Shown here: one piece after another, positions 51,434 through 59,619 of the stretch
Layout of the letters: every line of letters begins with the position of its first letter
Numbering within the stretch: position 1 is the stretch's first letter
Origin: Streptomyces sp. NBC_00306
Lineage (GTDB): Bacteria; Actinomycetota; Actinomycetes; Streptomycetales; Streptomycetaceae
Length of the DNA: 64,000 nucleotides
Direction of reading: 5' to 3'
Assembly (NCBI RefSeq): GCF_036169555.1
Contig: NZ_CP108032.1
Span: forward strand, 3,534,001-3,598,000
The notes under the pieces: model-generated
Database searches by the model: none
What the model was told of the DNA's origin: nothing
Seen by the model: the letters and a program-made list of their open reading frames with translations, nothing else
Made by a program: the position numbers and the translations under genes

Positions 51434-52360
51434 ATGTCCCTGCCAGCGGAGTTCCACGAGATCGCCAAACGCGTCAACAACTGGGGCCGTTGGGGTGAGG
51501 ACGACGAGATCGGCACGCTCAACCTGATCACCGACGAGGTCGTCAGGTCCGCGGCCGCGACCGTCCGCACCGGCCGACGCGTCCCGCTGGCCCTGCCCCT
51601 CCACCAGGACGGCATCCAGACCGGTCTCATCCCGGGCCGGGTGAACCCGCTGCATGCGATGGTCCAGATCAACCAGGAGCTGTTCGGCCCGGGCACGGTC
51701 GCGACCAGCGACGACATCGTGACGATGGGGCTCCAGGCGGCGACCCATTGGGACGCCCTGACCCACGCCTCCCACTCGGGGCGGATCTACAACGGCCGGC
51801 CCGCCGACACCGTGACGGCACACACCCGCGCCCGGTTCAGCGGCATCGACAAGGTCCCGTACGTCGTCTCCCGGGGTGTGCTGCTCGACGTCGCCCGCGC
51901 CAAGGGGCTGGACCGGTTGCCCGGCGACCACGCCGTGACACCCGAGGACCTGGAGGAGGCCGCGGACTTCGGCGGCGTCACCGTCGGGGCGGGCGACATC
52001 GTGCTCGTACGGACGGGTCAGATCCAGCTCGCCCTCGGCGGCGACAAGCACGGCTACGGGTATCCGTCACCGGGGCTGTCCGTGCGCACGCCCGAGTGGT
52101 TCCACGCCCACGATGTCGCGGCCGTCGCCAACGACACCCTCACCTTCGAGATCTTTCCGCCCGAGATCGAGGATCTGTGGCTGGCGGTGCACGCCCTCGA
52201 TCTGGTCGAGATGGGCATGCTTCAGGGCCAGAACTGGAATCTGGAAAGTTTGTCCACAGCCTGTGCACAAGAAATGCGCTACGCGTTCCTGCTCTCCGCG
52301 ATGCCCGAGCCGTTCGTCGGCGGTACGGGGACGCCCGTCGCACCGGTCGCCGTCCTGTGA
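51434..52360 (+). CDS. Cyclase family (kynurenine formamidase-like) hydrolase
   Basis: 308 residues. Cyclase/KynB-type fold with the metal motif shifted to LQAATHWDALTHASHSG (family pattern HxGTHxDxPxH), KVPYVVSRGVLLDV, and GDIVLVRTGQ. The N-terminus NWGRWGEDDEIGTLNLIT is the usual opening of actinobacterial members. It hydrolyses an amide, lactone or ring-opened ester; such genes are common in aromatic and steroid-type clusters. The neighbourhood shares an operator with the SDR operon. The GC-rich spacer after it (52361-52560) holds short CGTGTCC-type repeats only. Confidence 0.85.
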   Translation: MSLPAEFHEIAKRVNNWGRWGEDDEIGTLNLITDEVVRSAAATVRTGRRVPLALPLHQDGIQTGLIPGRVNPLHAMVQINQELFGPGTVATSDDIVTMGLQAATHWDALTHASHSGRIYNGRPADTVTAHTRARFSGIDKVPYVVSRGVLLDVARAKGLDRLPGDHAVTPEDLEEAADFGGVTVGAGDIVLVRTGQIQLALGGDKHGYGYPSPGLSVRTPEWFHAHDVAAVANDTLTFEIFPPEIEDLWLAVHALDLVEMGMLQGQNWNLESLSTACAQEMRYAFLLSAMPEPFVGGTGTPVAPVAVL

Positions 52361-52560
52361 CCCGGACTGCGCCCGGGACCGTGTCCGTGTCGGTGTCCGC
52401 GTCCGTGCGGAGGGCCGCATCCGCCCGGAAACCGAGCCTGTGCCGGGACTTCGCCCGTGCCGGTGTCGTGGTCATGCCGCAGCGGGCATCGGAAAAGGGA
52501 GCTGTGTGAACCGGGCCCCTTGAGCGGAGACCCGTGAATCGATCTACGGCCGAGGGGCCG

Positions 52561-53028
52561 CTACTGCTGCGCGGTCGCGAAGCCTCGCGTCTCCCGCTCG
52601 AACCGGACGACCGGTGCCGCCGGTGCCGCGCACCGGTCGACCTCGCACCAGATGGACTTGCCGGTGCCCTCGCGCTGCCAGCCCCACCGGTCGGCGAGGC
52701 CGTCGACGAGTTCGAGCCCGCGGCCGCCCGTGTCCTCGCCCTCGGCGTGCCGCGGCTGCGGCGGCCTGGCGCTGATGTCGGCGACCTCCACCCGCACCGT
52801 GCCGGCCTCGGCGGCACCCGCGCCGAAGAGCATGCGCAGGACGGCCGGACAGCCGGTGTGCACCACGGCGTTGGTGACCAGCTCGGAGATCAGCAGGATC
52901 AAGGTGTCGGCGAGCGGTTCGTCGTCCCCTATGCCCGATCCGACGAGTCGCGAGCGAGCCCATCTACGGGCCCGGCTCACCTCCGCGGGATCGGGCCCGA
53001 CCTCCAACTGAACCTGAAGCACCTGCAC
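52561..53028 (-). CDS. RsbW/SpoIIAB-like ATP-binding protein (HATPase_c)
   Basis: 155 residues from the GTG at 53028 (a stop lies two codons upstream; GTG at 53022 is possible). GHKL-type ATPase: N-box LLISELVTNAVVHTGCP, G1-box VEVADISARPPQP and G2 GRGLELVDGLADRWGWQ, with KSIWCEV at the end. In Streptomyces such small kinases act as anti-sigma factors or sensor-type regulators, often without a sigma partner next door. A STAS protein is encoded at 58990 but whether they interact is unknown. Confidence 0.88.
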   Translation of the reverse strand: MQVLQVQLEVGPDPAEVSRARRWARSRLVGSGIGDDEPLADTLILLISELVTNAVVHTGCPAVLRMLFGAGAAEAGTVRVEVADISARPPQPRHAEGEDTGGRGLELVDGLADRWGWQREGTGKSIWCEVDRCAAPAAPVVRFERETRGFATAQQ

Positions 53029-53417
53029 CGCTCACACCATCCGAACCGGCGGACACATCGCCTCGCGCCTCGACAGGGTCCTCGTCCAGGTCACCGAACG
53101 TGACTCTCTTACGAGACAGCATGGTTGACGTACAGTCACCGCAACAAGCGCTTCGGGCATATTCCAGCGCGAAGGAGTACCCGTGGTGCATACTGTGCGA
53201 CGCACGCTGCGGGGAGTCGAACAGAGGCTCGCGACCCGTCCCCCAGGGGGACGAGCGGCGCACATTCCCGGGCTCGGAGCCACCGCACCGGCAACACCGT
53301 GACCGCCCCGCCTCGGAACCACTCGCATCTGACGGAGCGTACCGGAGGCCGGGCCTCGCAACGGCCCGTGACGAGACCCCCGAAGGACACAACCCGGTAT
53401 CGACGCTGGGTGACGCA
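53029..53417. other. Gene-poor spacer with a half operator
   Basis: 389 bases. A 52-codon minus-strand frame from ATG 53122 (MLSRKRVTFGDL) overlaps the kinase gene start and is not convincing. At 53328 TCTGACGGAGCGT matches the left arm and centre of the shared operator, but the right arm diverges and no gene start is near. Confidence 0.5.
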
Positions 53418-54326
53418 TCACGGCAGCGCGGCGAGCGCCTCCGCCTGGATGTCCGCCGCTTCCCCGGCGGTCGGCCACAACTGCGCCCGGACCCACGCCC
53501 GCTTGAGATGCAGATGGACACCGGCCTCCCAGGTGAAGCCCATGCCGCCGTGGACCTGGACGCAGTCACGGGCGTTGCGCACGGCGGCGTCGTCCGCGAG
53601 GAGTTTGGCCCCGGCGATCTCCGTCCGGTCCCCGGTGACGGCGGCCGCGTAGACGGCACTGCGCGCGAGTTCCGTACGTACGAGCATCTGGGCACACAGA
53701 TGCTTGACCGCCTGGAAGCCCCCGACCGGCCGGCCGAACTGCTCGCGCTGCGTGGCGTGTCGCACGGCACGGTCGGTGGCGCACGCGGCGCTGCCGAGCT
53801 GTTCGGCGGCCGTGAGGAGCGCGGCCACGCCGTCGTGCGTGCCCTCGGCGGCGGAGGCGGGCCGGGGAACGCGGTGCAGCGGCGTGAGCGGATCGACCGA
53901 CCGCAGCGGTACGGCCCCGGTGGCGTCCCCGAGCACCTGGTCGGCCGCGTCCAGCCACGGGACGAGGACCCCGTCCACCCGGGTCACGACCGTCTCGCCG
54001 GCTGCGGCGCCCTCCACGCTTCCGGCGGCGAGGTGGGTGGCGACGAGCGGGCCGGGCAACAGGACCCGGCCGGCCTCCTCGAAGACGAGGACCGCCTCGG
54101 GAAGTCCGCCGCCGGCGCCGCCCTCCTTCTCGTCCAGCCGCAGCGAGAAGAACCCGGCCCGCCCGAGCTCCCGCCACAGCGCGCGGTCCAGCCGGGGTGC
54201 GGGCACCGGGTCACCGGGCCCGGGGCCGCCGGGCACCGGGTCCTCGGGCAGCAGGCGGGACAGCACCTCCCGTACGCCTGCCCGCAACGCCCGCTGTTCG
54301 GAGGTGAGTCGGAAGTCCACCGTCAC
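53418..54326 (-). CDS. Acyl-CoA dehydrogenase family protein (beta-type subunit)
   Basis: 302 residues from the GTG at 54326, overlapping the preceding stop (GTGA). Shorter than a full ACAD: N-terminal FRLTSEQRALRAGVREVLSR, a reduced middle domain, and C-terminal QREQFGRPVGGFQAVKHLCAQ and CVQVHGGMGFTWEAGVHLHLKRA. Same type as 32905. Directly coupled to the alpha-type gene at 54323, giving a ready alpha2-beta2 pair as in the FadE28/29-type enzymes of steroid degradation. Confidence 0.88.
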   Translation of the reverse strand: MTVDFRLTSEQRALRAGVREVLSRLLPEDPVPGGPGPGDPVPAPRLDRALWRELGRAGFFSLRLDEKEGGAGGGLPEAVLVFEEAGRVLLPGPLVATHLAAGSVEGAAAGETVVTRVDGVLVPWLDAADQVLGDATGAVPLRSVDPLTPLHRVPRPASAAEGTHDGVAALLTAAEQLGSAACATDRAVRHATQREQFGRPVGGFQAVKHLCAQMLVRTELARSAVYAAAVTGDRTEIAGAKLLADDAAVRNARDCVQVHGGMGFTWEAGVHLHLKRAWVRAQLWPTAGEAADIQAEALAALP

Positions 54327-55456
54327 GGACCCTTCGGCAGGCCGAGGATGCGCTCGGCGATGATGTTCTGCTGGATCTGGGAGGTGCCCGCGGCGATCGT
54401 GTAGGACAACGACGAGAGCCGCTCCGGCGTCCACGCACGGGACAGGTCCAGGCTGTCCGGCCCGAGCACGTCGGCCGCCGCCTCGTAGAGCTCCTGACGC
54501 GCGTGCGAGTAGCGCAGCTTGAAGACGGACCCGCCGACGCCCGGGACTCCGCCCGTCGCCTGGGACTCGCTCACGTTCCACTGGATCAGCCGCCACAGCG
54601 CGCCGAACTCGGCGTGCAGGCGGCCCAGCCGGCGGCGCAGGGCCGGGTCGTCCCAGCGGCTGTTCCCGCGGGCCGCCGCGGCCAGTTCGCCCAGTGTGCG
54701 GCGGCAGGCCACGACCTCGCCGACGAAGGCGGTGCCGCGTTCGAAGGACAGCGTGACCATCGTGACGCGCCAGCCGTCGTTCTCCTCGCCGATCCGGTTC
54801 GCGACGGGCACCCTGACCTCGTCGAGGAACACCTCGGCGAACTCGGCCGACCCGGCGAGGGTGCGCAGCGGCCGTACGGTGATTCCGGGCGCGTCCATGG
54901 GCATGGCGAGCCAGGAAATCCCCCGGTGCTTGGGGGTGCCGGGGCCGGTGCGGACGAGGAGCTCGCACCAGTCGGCGACCTCGGCGTGCGAGGTCCAGAT
55001 CTTGGAGCCGGTGACGATGTAACTGTCGCCGTCCCGGACGGCCTTCGTCCGCAGGGACGCGAGGTCGGATCCGGCGTCCGGCTCGCTGAAGCCCTGGCAC
55101 CAGATCTCGTCGCCGCGCAGGATGGGCGGCAGCCAGCGCTGCCGCTGCTCGGCCGTGCCCTCCGCCGCGATCGTCGGTCCGGCGTGCAGGAGACCCACGA
55201 AGTTCGCGCCCACGTAGGGCGCCCCGGCGCGTTCCGTCTCCTCCAGGAAGATCAGCCGCCGCGTCGGGGCCGCGTCCCAGTGCACCTCGCCGTAGCCCGC
55301 GTCGTACAGCATCCGCTGCCAGGCGGTGTCGTACGCCCGCCGTCCCGGCCAGTCGTCCGGGGACGGTGCGGGCGGCAGGGTGGGCAGCGAGGCGGCGAGC
55401 CAGTCGCGCAGCCGGGTCCGGAACGCCTCCTCCTCCGCCGTGTACGTGAGGTCCAT
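54323..55456 (-). CDS. Acyl-CoA dehydrogenase family protein (alpha-type subunit)
   Basis: 377 residues from the ATG at 55456. FAD/substrate signatures WCQGFSEPDAGSDLASL and YIVTGSKIWTSHAEVADWCEL; C-terminus SLSYTIAAGTSQIQQNIIAERI with Ala where medium-chain enzymes carry the catalytic Glu. The AAGTSQIQQNII end is typical of steroid FadE subunits that pair with a second chain. Coupled on both sides: its ATG overlaps the amidohydrolase stop and its stop overlaps the beta-type gene start. Confidence 0.9.
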   Translation of the reverse strand: MDLTYTAEEEAFRTRLRDWLAASLPTLPPAPSPDDWPGRRAYDTAWQRMLYDAGYGEVHWDAAPTRRLIFLEETERAGAPYVGANFVGLLHAGPTIAAEGTAEQRQRWLPPILRGDEIWCQGFSEPDAGSDLASLRTKAVRDGDSYIVTGSKIWTSHAEVADWCELLVRTGPGTPKHRGISWLAMPMDAPGITVRPLRTLAGSAEFAEVFLDEVRVPVANRIGEENDGWRVTMVTLSFERGTAFVGEVVACRRTLGELAAAARGNSRWDDPALRRRLGRLHAEFGALWRLIQWNVSESQATGGVPGVGGSVFKLRYSHARQELYEAAADVLGPDSLDLSRAWTPERLSSLSYTIAAGTSQIQQNIIAERILGLPKGP

Positions 55457-56646
55457 CAGTCGAGGTCCAGGCCCAGCATCCGGATCGCGTTGCCCCGCAT
55501 CAGCTTGTGGATCGTCTCGTCGTCGAGGCCCTTGACGTGGTCGAGCGCGACCTCCTTGGTGTGCGGGAAGGTCGAGTCGACGTGCGGATAGTCGGTCTCG
55601 AAGGTGGCGTTGTCCCGTCCGACGACGTCGAGCGAGGCGATGCCGTGCTTGTCGCGGAAGAAGCAGCAGAACATCTGCCGGTAGTAGTACGTCGAGGGCG
55701 GCTCGGGGATCAGATCGCGCACCCCGCCCCATGCCCGGTGCTCCTCCCACACGTCGTCCGCGCGCTCCAGCGCGTAGGGGATCCAGCCCATCTGGCCCTC
55801 GCTGTACGCCAGTTTCAGCCGGGGGAACTTCACCAGCACGCCGCTGAAGAGGAAGTCCATCATCGAGGCCATGGCGTTGTTGAAGCTGAGCGAGGCCTGC
55901 ACGGCGGGCGGTGCGTCGGGGGACGCGGCCGGCATCTGCGAGGACGAGCCGATGTGCATGTTCACGACCGTCCCGGTCTCCTGGCAGACCGCGAAGAACG
56001 GGTCCCAGTAGCCGGAGTGGATCGAGGGCAGCCCGAGATAGGTCGGGATCTCGGAGAACGTCACGGCCCGTACGCCCCGCGCCGCGTTGCGCCTGATCTC
56101 GGCGACGGCGAGCTCGATGTCCCACAGCGGGATGATGCACAGCGGGATCAGCCGGCCGCCGCTGTCGCCGCACCACTCCTCCACCATCCAGTCGTTGTAG
56201 GCGCGCACGCAGGCGAGGGCCACCTCCTTGTCGTGCGCCTCGGCGAACGTCTGCCCGCAGAACCGGGGGAAGGTGGGGAAGCAGAGCGAGGCTTCGACAT
56301 GGTTGAGATCCATGTCCTTCAGGCGTTCCTTGGGGTCCCAGCAGCCGGGGCGCATCTCGGCGCGGGTGATGCCTTCGAGGGTCATCTCGTCGCGGTCGAA
56401 GCCGACCGCCGCGATATTGCGCTTGTACGGGAACTTCAGGTCCTCGTAGATCCACCAGTCGGTCGGCGGGCCGTCCGGGTCCATGGTGATCCGGTACTTG
56501 CCGGCGACGTAGGCCAGTTCGCCGATGCCCGCGGTGAGCGGCTTGGGACCCCTGTCGCGGTACTTCGCGGGGAGCCAGGTCTCGAAGAGGTGTGCCGGTT
56601 CGATCACATGGTCGTCGACGCTGACGATCCGAGGAAGTTCAGCCAT
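55456..56646 (-). CDS. Amidohydrolase-2 family protein (paralogue B)
   Basis: 396 residues from the ATG at 56646 with GGAGGGG upstream. Same landmarks as the paralogue at 17148: IVSVDDHVIEPAHLFETWLP, FPTFPRFCGQTFAEA, AYNDWMVEEWCG, LIPLCIIPLWD, FSEIPTYLGLPSIHSGYWD, NMHIGSSS and FETDYPHVDSTFP. Metal-dependent hydrolase or decarboxylase acting before or beside the coupled acyl-CoA dehydrogenase pair. First gene of the operon; the operator at 56729 lies 82 bases upstream, after a short 12-bp repeat. Confidence 0.85.
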   Translation of the reverse strand: MAELPRIVSVDDHVIEPAHLFETWLPAKYRDRGPKPLTAGIGELAYVAGKYRITMDPDGPPTDWWIYEDLKFPYKRNIAAVGFDRDEMTLEGITRAEMRPGCWDPKERLKDMDLNHVEASLCFPTFPRFCGQTFAEAHDKEVALACVRAYNDWMVEEWCGDSGGRLIPLCIIPLWDIELAVAEIRRNAARGVRAVTFSEIPTYLGLPSIHSGYWDPFFAVCQETGTVVNMHIGSSSQMPAASPDAPPAVQASLSFNNAMASMMDFLFSGVLVKFPRLKLAYSEGQMGWIPYALERADDVWEEHRAWGGVRDLIPEPPSTYYYRQMFCCFFRDKHGIASLDVVGRDNATFETDYPHVDSTFPHTKEVALDHVKGLDDETIHKLMRGNAIRMLGLDLD

Positions 56647-56681
56647 GGTGTCCCCTCCGCCGTGCCCGGGAGAAAGCCGTA

Positions 56682-56722
56682 TCCGATGCCGGGTCCGATG
56701 CCGTGTCCGATGCCGCGTCCGA
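56682..56722. repeat. 12-bp tandem repeat
   Basis: TCCGATGCCG recurs at 56682, 56694 and 56706 with two variable bases between, and a partial copy at 56718. Located in the leader of the amidohydrolase operon. Confidence 0.85.
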
Positions 56723-56728
56723 GCCATA

Positions 56729-56745
56729 TCTGATGACCCGTCAGA
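56729..56745. promoter_or_regulatory. 17-bp palindromic operator (amidohydrolase side)
   Basis: TCTGATGACCCGTCAGA, 82 bases before the amidohydrolase start. Confidence 0.7.
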
Positions 56746-56806
56746 AAGCAGGCTAGCCCCGCACCCCTGGACCGACAAGGCGGAGAGCTCTACGCTCTCG
56801 CCACTG

Positions 56807-56823
56807 TCTGACTACCCGTCAGG
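56807..56823. promoter_or_regulatory. 17-bp palindromic operator (ligase side)
   Basis: TCTGACTACCCGTCAGG, 18 bases before the start of the second AMP-forming ligase; centre 78 bases from its partner. Confidence 0.7.
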
Positions 56824-56841
56824 TCTGGAGGCTGTACGGCC

Positions 56842-58338
56842 ATGAACGAGACCGCGCACGCTCTCGCCGCATCCCGCACGCTGTGGGAGCTCCTGCGGCG
56901 AAGGGCCGCACTCACCCCCGACCGGCCGGTGCTGATCCAGGGCGACCGCACCCTGACCTTCGGCGAACTGCTCGACCGGGCCGAGCGGGTCGCGGCCGGA
57001 CTGTTCGGGCGCGGGGTTCGGCCCGGCACCGTGGTCGCCTGGCAGCTCCCCACCCGGATCGAGACGGTGCTGCTGTCCATGGCGCTGGCCCGGCTCGGCG
57101 CCGTGCAGTCGCCCGTGATCCCGTTCTACCGGGACCGCGAGGTCTCCTTCGCGCTGCACGCGGCCGAGGCGGAGCACTTCGCCGTACCGGGCTCGTGGCG
57201 GGGGTTCGACCACACCGCGATGGCGGAGCGGATCGGCGCCCGGGGGGTCTTCGAGGCCTACGGCACCCTGCCGGACGGCGACCCCTCCGTGCTGCCGCCG
57301 CCCCCGGCCGAGGGCGGTGACGTGCGCTGGATCTACTGGACCTCCGGGACCACGTCCGACCCCAAGGGCGTGCTGCACACGGACCGTTCACTGATCGCGG
57401 GCGGCTCCTGTCTCGCCCACGCGCTGCATCTGAGCGAGGACGACGTCGGCTCGATCGCCTTCCCCTTCGCGCACATCGGCGGCGCGGACTACCTGGTGAT
57501 GCTGCTGCTGTACGGCTTCCCCGCGGTGCTCTTCGAGACGTTCGCCCTGCCCGACGCCCTGGACGACTACCGCAAGCACGGTGTGACGACGGCGGGCGGC
57601 TCGACGGCGTTCTACTCGATGTTCCTGGCCGAACAGCGCAAGCAGCCGGGCGAGAAGCTGATCCCCACCCTGCGGCTGCTGGCCGGCGGCGGTGCGCCGA
57701 AACCGCCCGAGCTGTACCACGCGGTCGTCCGCGAGATGGGCTGCCGGCTCACCCACGGCTACGGCATGACCGAGGTGCCGATGATCACCATGGGCTCGCC
57801 CGACGACACCGACGAGAACCTCGCCACCACCGAGGGCCGGCCGCCGGAGGGCATGGAGATCCGCATCGTCGACGGCGAGGTGCGGCTGCGCGGCGAGGCG
57901 GTCTGTCAGGGATATCTGGACCCGGAGCAGACCGCGCAGGTCTTCGACGCCGACGGTTTCCTGATCACCGGGGACCTCGGCCGGCTGACCGGGAGCGGCC
58001 ATCTGGTACTCACCGGGCGGCTGAAGGACGTCATCATCCGCAAGGGCGAGAACATCTCCGCCCAGGAGATCGAGGACCTGCTGCACGGGCATCCCGGGGT
58101 GGCCGACGCGGCGGTGATCGGGCTGCCGGACGCGGACCGCGGCGAGCGGGTGTGCGCGGTCGTGGAACAGGCTGCGGGCGCACCGGAGCTGACGCTGGAC
58201 GCGGTGACGTCGTATCTGCGGGGGGAGGGCCTGTCCACGTACAAACTGCCCGAGCAGCTGGAGGTGGTGAGCGCCCTCCCCCGGAACGAGACCCTGCGCA
58301 AGGTGCTCAAGTACAAGCTCAGGGAACGGTACGCGTGA
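56842..58338 (+). CDS. AMP-forming acyl-CoA ligase (cyclohexanecarboxylate-CoA ligase-like)
   Basis: 498 residues of the ANL superfamily. Phosphate loop YWTSGTTSDPKGVLH, A5 THGYGMTEVPMITMG, A7 FLITGDLGRL, A8 GRLKDVIIRKGENISAQEIED; the C-terminal catalytic Lys region PRNETLRKVLKYKLR is a variant of PRNxxGKxxK with Leu-Arg in place of Gly-Lys, still with a Lys two residues on. Region FPFAHIGGADYLVMLL is typical of ligases for alicyclic acids. Divergent from the amidohydrolase-dehydrogenase operon with an operator for each; likely activates the acid that the dehydrogenase pair then desaturates. Confidence 0.87.
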   Translation: MNETAHALAASRTLWELLRRRAALTPDRPVLIQGDRTLTFGELLDRAERVAAGLFGRGVRPGTVVAWQLPTRIETVLLSMALARLGAVQSPVIPFYRDREVSFALHAAEAEHFAVPGSWRGFDHTAMAERIGARGVFEAYGTLPDGDPSVLPPPPAEGGDVRWIYWTSGTTSDPKGVLHTDRSLIAGGSCLAHALHLSEDDVGSIAFPFAHIGGADYLVMLLLYGFPAVLFETFALPDALDDYRKHGVTTAGGSTAFYSMFLAEQRKQPGEKLIPTLRLLAGGGAPKPPELYHAVVREMGCRLTHGYGMTEVPMITMGSPDDTDENLATTEGRPPEGMEIRIVDGEVRLRGEAVCQGYLDPEQTAQVFDADGFLITGDLGRLTGSGHLVLTGRLKDVIIRKGENISAQEIEDLLHGHPGVADAAVIGLPDADRGERVCAVVEQAAGAPELTLDAVTSYLRGEGLSTYKLPEQLEVVSALPRNETLRKVLKYKLRERYA

Positions 58339-58372
58339 GGAGACCGGTGCGTGTCCGGGGTGCGGAGATCCC

Positions 58373-58888
58373 CTAGGGGTGCTCCGGCGTGACGTAGTAC
58401 GCCGCGAACGCCGTGAGGATCTCCTCCTCGCTGATCCGCCCGTCCGTGTCCGCGTCCAGCGCGGCCGCCGCCTGCGACGCGCGCGACTCGTCCACACCGA
58501 GTACCCGCATCACCCGCTCCGCCGCGGACGGGGTGACCCCTTGGCCGTCCTCGTCGGCGATGGCGATCACGGCGTGCAGGAACGGGCGGGCGATCTCCGC
58601 GAACCGCTGCGGATTGTCACGCAGTCTCTTCACCGCTCCGGTGATGAACTCCTGGCGGGTGACCCGCTGGTCCCCGTCCACATCGGCAATTCCCGCCATT
58701 CCCTGCCAGAACGCCTCGGCACCGCTGTACAAGGCCTGACCCTTGTCCGAGCGTGCCTTGGTGGAGAACTCGGCGAGCAGCCGTGCGGCCGCCCCGCTGA
58801 AGTCCTCACGGTCGATATAGCCGTTGCCGTCCTGGTCGAAGGCGGCGAAGCGAGACGCGATCTTGCGCTCGTACTCTGCGCTGTCCAT
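58373..58888 (-). CDS. EF-hand calcium-binding protein
   Basis: 171 residues from the ATG at 58888. Four EF-hand loops: DQDGNGYIDREDF (~19), DVDGDQRVTRQEF (~74), a degenerate DEDGQGVTPSAAE (~113) and DADTDGRISEEEI (~147). The pattern is that of the calmodulin-like CabB/calerythrin-type proteins of Streptomyces, which buffer or sense calcium during development. Soluble, acidic. Convergent with the ligase gene (34 bases) and upstream of nothing on its own strand. Confidence 0.92.
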   Translation of the reverse strand: MDSAEYERKIASRFAAFDQDGNGYIDREDFSGAAARLLAEFSTKARSDKGQALYSGAEAFWQGMAGIADVDGDQRVTRQEFITGAVKRLRDNPQRFAEIARPFLHAVIAIADEDGQGVTPSAAERVMRVLGVDESRASQAAAALDADTDGRISEEEILTAFAAYYVTPEHP

Positions 58889-58989
58889 GCGGGGAGAGTA
58901 CGGCCCCGACGGCTGCCGCGTGCACGTACTGAGCCAATTACGTGGAAGCGACATGCGGAAGGACCCCGGGTGAAGCCGCCGGCAAAGGC

Positions 58990-59367
58990 TCAGGCGGACA
59001 GGGGTGCGGCCTTCTCGTCGGTGGCCGCGGCGGTGTCCTCGTACACATCGAAGAGCCGGCGCACGCCGAGAGCGGCCAGCACGCGGTTGACGTGCGAACC
59101 CTCCTCGGCGCCGCGGGCGGGCAGTATCAGCCGCAGCCGGCCGCGACAGGAGTGCAGCAGCCGGCGGGAGGCGATCAGTACGCCCACGCCGCTGGAGTCG
59201 CAGAACTGCACGCCCGAGAGATCCAGCACCACGTCCCGGTGCCCCTCGGCCACCGCCTCGTGCACATGCTGACGGACCACTGGTGAGGACACGAGATCGA
59301 GCTCCCCGCTGACGTGCAGCACGGTCCACGCGCCCTGCCGGTCCTCGTCCACCTTCAGCATCACCAT
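58990..59367 (-). CDS. STAS-domain anti-sigma factor antagonist
   Basis: 125 residues from the ATG at 59367 (GGAGAGG upstream; MVMLKVDEDRQG). STAS fold: WTVLHVSGELDLVSSPVV, VVLDLSGVQFCDSSGVGVLI with the phosphorylatable Ser of the DSSG motif, and a C-terminal RVLAALGVRRLFDVY. Acts by binding and neutralising an RsbW-type anti-sigma kinase when unphosphorylated. The cognate kinase is not adjacent; the ATP-binding protein at 52561 is a candidate. Divergent from the ECF sigma factor gene. Confidence 0.92.
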   Translation of the reverse strand: MVMLKVDEDRQGAWTVLHVSGELDLVSSPVVRQHVHEAVAEGHRDVVLDLSGVQFCDSSGVGVLIASRRLLHSCRGRLRLILPARGAEEGSHVNRVLAALGVRRLFDVYEDTAAATDEKAAPLSA

Positions 59368-59619
59368 CGGAGCCTCTCCTGGTGTCCTTGCGTCTGTACC
59401 GCCGGTACCGGAATCTGAGCTTCCTGTCCGCCTTCCCAACGGCCCTGGCCCGAAACACCGAGGTTGCGGCAGTTCCACGATGGTGTCAGTCCCTACCATC
59501 CGAGAACCCCTTCGGGGGCGCACTTGACGCAAAGGGGCGTGCGTCCTCGTGCAGGCGCATTACATTCGAAGAGGCGACAGGCACAGGGGCAGTGCGCAGG
59601 GGCGAGGCTTGGGGGCCGC

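Noticed and set aside
52964..53122. A 52-codon minus-strand gene (MLSRKRVTFGDL...)
   Set aside because: It overlaps the ATP-binding protein gene start, has low-complexity Gly/Ser sequence and no ribosome site.
53328..53344. TCTGACGGAGCGTACCG as a full operator
   Set aside because: The right arm diverges after GCGT and there is no gene start within normal distance.
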